From: Afipia sp.
Lineage (GTDB): Bacteria; Pseudomonadota; Alphaproteobacteria; Rhizobiales; Xanthobacteraceae
Assembly (NCBI GenBank): GCA_020056155.1
Contig: JAGVII010000075.1
Coordinates: forward strand, 1-9,308
DNA: 9,308 bases
Direction: 5' to 3'
The notes below the pieces were generated by a model, which worked only from the letters and a program-made list of their open reading frames with translations, did not search any database and was not told the DNA's origin. Of the stretch, positions 5,682-9,308 are shown piece after piece. A program made the translations under genes and the position numbers. Position 1 is the stretch's first letter, and each line of letters begins with the position of its first letter.

Positions 5682-6035
5682 GACCAACTTCTTCTTGTCG
5701 TGCCCCGAGTCCCCGCGCGAACCTATACAGGCGGAGTCGTTATTCAAGCCAAGGCACGATTCGAGCGGTCTTGTTTTTACCGATTGTCACTTCGCGGTCA
5801 CCATCGGGCGGTGTTCCGCGCCGACTTGTCGCACAATCATGCGGCGCGTGCGTGCGCTCTCGGTCGCCGGCATGTTCAAATCCAGGGCCGGAGGTAAAAG
5901 CTGCGGCAAACGGCCTCTCCGCCGCGAACCCGGATCGCGTAAAATGTGCCATGGATATTGCTTTCATGGCGCTCTTTGGTCCTTATACATAGGCTTGATT
6001 CAGGCATTTTTGACGTTGCCGAACCGGCTGAGGGC
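5682..6035. other. 354-nt gene-free stretch between divergent genes
   Basis: The stretch lies between the DUF2147 start (minus) and the antiporter start (plus), so it should hold both promoters. Short open frames here on both strands (for example 5771-5992 plus and 5740-5967 minus) have arginine- and serine-rich composition, no family resemblance and no ribosome binding sites, so I do not call them genes. The part from about 5941 is more AT-rich than the rest and contains the antiporter promoter candidate. I recognise no riboswitch or structured RNA. Confidence 0.5.
5961..5989 (+). promoter_or_regulatory. possible promoter of the antiporter gene
   Basis: TATACA (5984-5989) is a fair -10 box, with CTTTCA (5961-5966) at 17-nt spacing as a poor -35 (three of six). 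Transcription would start near 5996, about 40 nt before the chosen ATG at 6036. It supports that start over the in-frame ATG at 5946, which would lie upstream of the promoter. Confidence 0.3.
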
Positions 6036-7763
6036 ATGCACGAACTTATTCGCGATATTACCTTTTCGATCCTGTTTGCCTGGGTGCTTGGCCTGGCCGC
6101 GCATTTTTTCCGGCAACCTCTGATCCTCGCCTATCTGGTCGGTGGCTTCATCATCGGCCCGTTCGGCGTGGGCTGGGTGAAGTCCGAGGAATCGATTCGC
6201 ACGATTTCCGAGCTTGGCCTGATTTTCATGCTGTTCATGATCGGGCTGGAAATCGATCTGAAAAAGATCATCCGGGCCGGCCGCGTCATCCTGATCGCCG
6301 CCGGCGGGCAATTGATCGGCGCCTGCGTGATCGGCCTGGCGTTTTTCGTCGCCATCGGCCTGTCGCTGGGGGGCGGCAAGTTCGATGCGCTGTACCTGAC
6401 GGTTGCCTGCGCTCTCTCGAGCACGGTCATCATCGTCAAGGTTCTCTACGAAAAGCGTGAACTCGATACGCTGCCGGGGCGCATCACGCTCGGCGTCCTG
6501 GTTCTTCAGGACATCTTTGCGATCCTGTTCCTCGCGGTTCAGCCGAGCCTTGGCGACCTCCAGATCAGCATCGTCCTGATGTCGATCGGCCGGGTTTGCC
6601 TGCTGGTTGCAACCGCGATGATTCTCAGCCGCTTCGTGCTGCCCAGGATATTTCACCAGATCGCGCGAAGCCCGGAACTGGTCATGCTCGGGGCGCTGGC
6701 CTGGTGCTTCCTGATCGGCGAAATCGCCGAGCGTCTTCATCTCTCGCGAGAGATGGGATCGCTTGTGGCGGGCGTGTCGCTTTCGACATTCCCTTACGCA
6801 CTCGACGTCACGGCCAAAGTCACCACGCTGCGGGATTTCTTCATCACGCTGTTTTTCGTGGCGCTCGGCATGACGATCCCGATTCCGAATTCCTCGACGA
6901 TCGGGCTGGCTCTCATTATCGCGGCGTTTACGGTGATCAGCCGGATGGTGACGACGTTCCTGCCGCTCTACTTCATGAAGCAGGGGCTTCGCGCCAGCCT
7001 GTTGCCGGCGTTGAACCTTTCGCAGATCAGCGAATTCTCGCTGGTCGTGATTCAGACCGGGATCATCGCCGGGCACATCACGCCCGAAACATCCAGTGCG
7101 GCGTCGTTCGCGTTCGTGATCCTCGCGGTTCTGTCGACCTTTGTGATCATGCGCAGCGACCCGATCACCCGATGGGCCATCGCGGCTATGAAGCGGATCG
7201 GATTTCGCGATCTCGATCAGACGCAGGCCGGCGATACCGAGCATGAGGGCGGTCACGGCGCCGCCCGCCGGATCGTGATCCTCGGTTTCTTTCGCGCGGC
7301 GAGCGCACTCGTCAGCGAGATCGAACGGCAGAACAAATCCCTGCTGGATCAGATCAGCGTGGTCGATTTCAATCCGAACGTGTTTCGCACGCTGACCGCG
7401 CGCGGCATTCATGTCATCTATGGCGACATCAGCAACATCGATACCTTGCTGCATGCCGGCGTCGGCAACGCCGAGATCATCATTCTCAGCGTGCCGGATT
7501 CGCTGCTGAAGGGCGCGAACAACGAAAAGCTGGTCCGCCACGTTCGTTCGATGAACCCGAACGCGAAGATTATCTCGACGGCGGACCTGCTGTCCGATGT
7601 GAAGGATATCTACGCCGCCGGCGCGGATTACGTGACGGTGACCCGCATCACGGATGCCGAGGAACTTTACAAAGTCATCGACGCCGCCGATCAGGGCTTG
7701 TTGAATGAAAAGCGCGCCGAGATGGACAGCCTTCTGGCTGAACGCCGCGAAGTCCTGCCCTGA
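6036..7763 (+). CDS. CPA2 family monovalent cation:proton antiporter with RCK (TrkA-N) domain
   Basis: The 575-residue membrane protein has an Na+/H+ exchanger domain of about a dozen hydrophobic segments (residues about 7-372) and a cytoplasmic nucleotide-binding domain (about 410-550). This is the KefB/KefC-like layout of CPA2 transporters that exchange K+ or Na+ for H+. Family marks include PLILAYLVGGFIIGPFGVG (28-46), LGLIFMLFMIGLEID (60-74), ALSSTVIIVKVL (126-137), VLVLQDIFAILF with Q158-D159 in the ion-binding segment, FFVALGM (273-279) and NLSQISEFSLVV (327-338). The regulatory domain begins RIVILGFFRAAS (412-423), lacking the usual GxGxxG, but keeps the acidic residue after strand two (VVDFNP, D444). 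The start at 6036 gives the family N-terminus and has GAGGG just upstream; the frame is open to 5946 without family character. The ion cannot be named from sequence. No Kef ancillary gene is adjacent. Confidence 0.92.
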   Translation: MHELIRDITFSILFAWVLGLAAHFFRQPLILAYLVGGFIIGPFGVGWVKSEESIRTISELGLIFMLFMIGLEIDLKKIIRAGRVILIAAGGQLIGACVIGLAFFVAIGLSLGGGKFDALYLTVACALSSTVIIVKVLYEKRELDTLPGRITLGVLVLQDIFAILFLAVQPSLGDLQISIVLMSIGRVCLLVATAMILSRFVLPRIFHQIARSPELVMLGALAWCFLIGEIAERLHLSREMGSLVAGVSLSTFPYALDVTAKVTTLRDFFITLFFVALGMTIPIPNSSTIGLALIIAAFTVISRMVTTFLPLYFMKQGLRASLLPALNLSQISEFSLVVIQTGIIAGHITPETSSAASFAFVILAVLSTFVIMRSDPITRWAIAAMKRIGFRDLDQTQAGDTEHEGGHGAARRIVILGFFRAASALVSEIERQNKSLLDQISVVDFNPNVFRTLTARGIHVIYGDISNIDTLLHAGVGNAEIIILSVPDSLLKGANNEKLVRHVRSMNPNAKIISTADLLSDVKDIYAAGADYVTVTRITDAEELYKVIDAADQGLLNEKRAEMDSLLAERREVLP

Positions 7764-7993
7764 CGCCTGTGGCCGCTCGGTTCGGGCACGTTTCGCCATG
7801 CGAAAGCCTCCCGTTTAAAACTGCGAAATCCGCCTTCCGGCGCGCACTGCGGACCCTTGCTCCGATTTGGCAGGGGCATATCTTTCGTTTCATACAGTCA
7901 AACGCCGGCAGATAACGGCCATGTGGACGGGACAGTTGCGTGCGCCCGCGCCCTGCGCCATACGATCAGCACCCTTTTGAGAGCGAGCACGTT
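7764..7993. other. 230-nt gap before ribB; no FMN riboswitch seen
   Basis: The gap separates the antiporter stop from the ribB start. I looked for the conserved blocks of the FMN (RFN) riboswitch, which often precedes ribB, and did not find them. A TCCGC...GCGGA inverted pair with an inner CGCC-TTCC-GGCG (about 7829-7853) may form a weak hairpin, but it lacks a T-run. The rest shows only the promoter candidate listed separately. Confidence 0.45.
7857..7884 (+). promoter_or_regulatory. possible ribB promoter
   Basis: TTGCTC (7857-7862) and TATCTT (7879-7884) are spaced by 16 nt and match four of six consensus positions each. Transcription would begin near 7891, leaving a leader of about 100 nt before the ribB ATG. 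It is only a consensus match by eye. Confidence 0.3.
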
Positions 7994-9070
7994 ATGGCCC
8001 ATCCTATCCCCGAAGTTCTGAAGGCGTTCGCCGCGGGCGAAATCGTCGTGGTCACCGACGACGACGACCGCGAAGGCGAAGGCGATCTGATCGTCGCCGC
8101 CACGCTTTGCACGGCGGAGAAGATGGCCTTCATCATCCGCCACACCTCAGGCATCGTCTGCGCCCCGATCACCGCGGACAACGCCCGCCGTCTGCGGCTC
8201 GATCCGATGGTCGCCCATAACGACTCCAATCACACGACCGCCTTCACGGTGTCCATCGATTACAAGCCCGGCATGACCACCGGCATTTCGGCCGAGGAGC
8301 GCACCGTCTGCTGCCGCGCGCTGGCCAATCCCAATGCCGGCGCCAGCGACTTCGCGCGTCCCGGTCATATCTTCCCGCTGATTGCGCGCGATGGCGGCGT
8401 TCTTCTGCGATCGGGCCATACCGAAGCCGCGGTCGATCTCTGCAAGCTGTGCGACCTGCCGCCGGTCGGCGTCATCAGCGAACTGATGAACGACGACGGT
8501 ACCGTGATGAAGGGTGAGCAGGTCGTGAAGTTCGCGGCCCAGCACAACCTCAAGCATGTCACCATCGCTGACATGATTTCGTACCGGCAGGCGCGCGAGA
8601 AGCTGATCGAGCGGGTCTCGACCTTCACCGTCGATAGCCCGATCGGCCAACTCGACGGCTATGCCTATCGCTCGCCGTTCGATACGATTTATCACGTCGC
8701 GTTCGTCTACAAGGGCGTCGGCAACGGCCAGAACGTGCTGGCGCGTTTCCACAAGCCGAACATCGTCAAGGATATCTTCTTTGGATCGGGCCGCGTTCTC
8801 GCCGCGCTCGAGCATTTCAAAAAGAACGGCAGTGGTGTGCTGGTCTATCTCCGAGATGGCGCAGCCGGCGTGCCTGTGGCGCCGATTCCGGAAGATCACT
8901 CGGCGGAAGCGGATCGCCATCGGCAATGGCGCGAAGTCGGCGTCGGCGCGCAAATCCTGCGCGATCTCGGCGTGACATCGATCCGGCATCTCACGTCATC
9001 GACGCACGATTACAAGGGCCTCTCGGGATTTGGCATCGAAATCGTCGCCAACGAGCCGTTCGAAGGCTAA
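7994..9070 (+). CDS. ribB: 3,4-dihydroxy-2-butanone-4-phosphate synthase with degenerate GTP cyclohydrolase II domain (RibBX type)
   Basis: The N-terminal domain (about 1-205) converts ribulose 5-phosphate into formate and the four-carbon precursor of the riboflavin ring. Its motifs are intact: DDDDREGEGD (22-31), SGIVCAP (52-58), NHTTAFTVSID (79-89), TTGISAEER (95-103), RPGHIFPL (122-129), GHTEAAVDL (141-149) with metal ligand His142, and GVISELM (159-165) with Glu163. The C-terminal domain (about 208-358) keeps the GTP cyclohydrolase II fold signature VGAQILRDLGVTSIRHLT (317-334). It has lost the zinc cysteines (NIVKDIFFGSG where GDVFGSLRCDCG is expected) and the RQEGRGIGL catalytic segment (RDGAAGVPV instead). 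It should therefore not open GTP, and a separate RibA is needed elsewhere. This matches the RibBX variant known in Proteobacteria. I chose ATG 7994 (MAHPIP); the frame is open to 7940 without family character. Confidence 0.93.
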   Translation: MAHPIPEVLKAFAAGEIVVVTDDDDREGEGDLIVAATLCTAEKMAFIIRHTSGIVCAPITADNARRLRLDPMVAHNDSNHTTAFTVSIDYKPGMTTGISAEERTVCCRALANPNAGASDFARPGHIFPLIARDGGVLLRSGHTEAAVDLCKLCDLPPVGVISELMNDDGTVMKGEQVVKFAAQHNLKHVTIADMISYRQAREKLIERVSTFTVDSPIGQLDGYAYRSPFDTIYHVAFVYKGVGNGQNVLARFHKPNIVKDIFFGSGRVLAALEHFKKNGSGVLVYLRDGAAGVPVAPIPEDHSAEADRHRQWREVGVGAQILRDLGVTSIRHLTSSTHDYKGLSGFGIEIVANEPFEG

Positions 9071-9126
9071 TCGTCACGACGAGGTCGCGCGCGGGAACTG
9101 GTTTTGCCCTTTGCAACCTGACGCCG

Positions 9127-9138
9127 ACGATTTATCGT
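9127..9138. repeat. ACGAT-TT-ATCGT dyad upstream of the acyl-CoA dehydrogenase gene
   Basis: A perfect 5+2+5 inverted repeat lies 40 nt before the ATG at 9178, overlapping a weak -10-like TATCGT (9133-9138) that sits 16 nt after TTGCAA (9111-9116). A repressor bound here would block RNA polymerase. The symmetry is seen directly; the operator role is a guess. Confidence 0.3.
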
Positions 9139-9177
9139 GATTTCTCAACAGCAGACGGAAGCTGAAAGGATTTTATC

Positions 9178-9308
9178 ATGAGTGCCCGCCCGCAGACCAA
9201 GGACAAGCCAGCCAAGGCGACATTCCAGTGGGACGATCCGTTCCTGCTTGACGATCAGTTGACCGAGGACGAGCGCATGATCCGCGACACCGCGCGCGCT
9301 TACGCTCA
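9178..9308 (+). CDS. acyl-CoA dehydrogenase, probably glutaryl-CoA dehydrogenase, N-terminal part (cut by window edge)
   Basis: Only 43 complete codons are present. After a short polar leader ([14 protein letters not shown]) the protein reads [17 protein letters not shown], then [11 protein letters not shown]. This is the start of the N-terminal helical domain of acyl-CoA dehydrogenases, and the [15 protein letters not shown] segment is what I recall from glutaryl-CoA dehydrogenases. These FAD enzymes convert glutaryl-CoA to crotonyl-CoA in lysine and tryptophan breakdown. The ATG at 9178 is backed by a good AAAGGA ribosome binding site (9165-9170) at 7-nt spacing. The 107-nt gap after ribB and the dyad within it suggest its own promoter. 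The FAD-binding and catalytic residues lie beyond the window, so the substrate call rests on the N-terminus alone. Confidence 0.8.
   Translation, partial: MSARPQTKDKPAKATFQWDDPFLLDDQLTEDERMIRDTARAYA

Noticed and set aside
5946..6035. N-terminal extension of the antiporter to an ATG at 5946
   Set aside because: The extra 30 residues do not resemble the family N-terminus, and the best promoter candidate lies downstream of that ATG.
6000..7799. 599-codon open frame on the minus strand
   Set aside because: It mirrors the antiporter gene along its whole length. The translation is an R/D/Q/H-rich string without hydrophobic core or family motifs.
7764..7993. FMN riboswitch upstream of ribB
   Set aside because: I searched by eye for the conserved RFN blocks (the GGGTGAAATTCCC and ACCGGCGGT type segments) and found none.
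8147..8989. 280-codon open frame on the minus strand
   Set aside because: It is antisense to ribB, has shadow-like composition and has no ribosome binding site.

Overview
The window reads as ordinary chromosomal sequence of a high-GC alphaproteobacterium. The gene families, their alphaproteobacterial flavour (TIGR02301 protein, ypeA-like acetyltransferase, ribB with a decayed GTP cyclohydrolase II domain, Sua5-type threonylcarbamoyl-AMP synthase) and the codon use suggest the Bradyrhizobium/Rhodopseudomonas/Afipia/Nitrobacter group. That placement is inferred from protein character, not from a database search. I see no insertion sequence, integrase, phage gene, CRISPR array or toxin-antitoxin pair.

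Left part (1-1154, minus strand): a probable three-gene operon running leftward. It holds a 164-aa conserved-looking protein of unknown function, a NUDIX hydrolase overlapping it by 4 nt (GTGA), and the start of an exported TIGR02301-family protein cut by the window edge. Divergent from it is a SRAP/YedK-type protein (1251-2027, plus) that should crosslink to abasic sites in single-stranded DNA. Its C-terminus is QGSLF, which looks like a sliding-clamp binding peptide.

Middle (2073-5160): a second leftward operon runs tsaC/sua5, then an FAD-linked 2-hydroxyacid dehydrogenase (GlcD/D-2-hydroxyglutarate dehydrogenase type), then a GNAT acetyltransferase. The last two overlap by 4 nt (GTGA). The GNAT gene converges on the SRAP gene across a 45-nt gap filled mostly by an 18-bp tandem duplication. 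A tRNA-Pro(CGG) gene with encoded CCA lies divergently upstream of tsaC.

Right part (5241-9308): a small exported DUF2147 protein (minus) is followed by a 354-nt gene-free stretch, then a CPA2-type cation:proton antiporter with a cytoplasmic RCK/TrkA-N domain, ribB (RibBX type), and the first 43 codons of a glutaryl-CoA dehydrogenase-like acyl-CoA dehydrogenase. The last three genes are all on the plus strand, but their gaps (230 and 107 nt) suggest separate promoters.

No new multi-gene system is evident. The points most worth a second look are local departures from family norms: the clamp-like tail on the SRAP protein, the missing zinc and catalytic residues in the C-terminal half of RibB, the missing glycine motif in the antiporter's RCK domain, and a -10-like element merged with a Shine-Dalgarno-like sequence ahead of tsaC.
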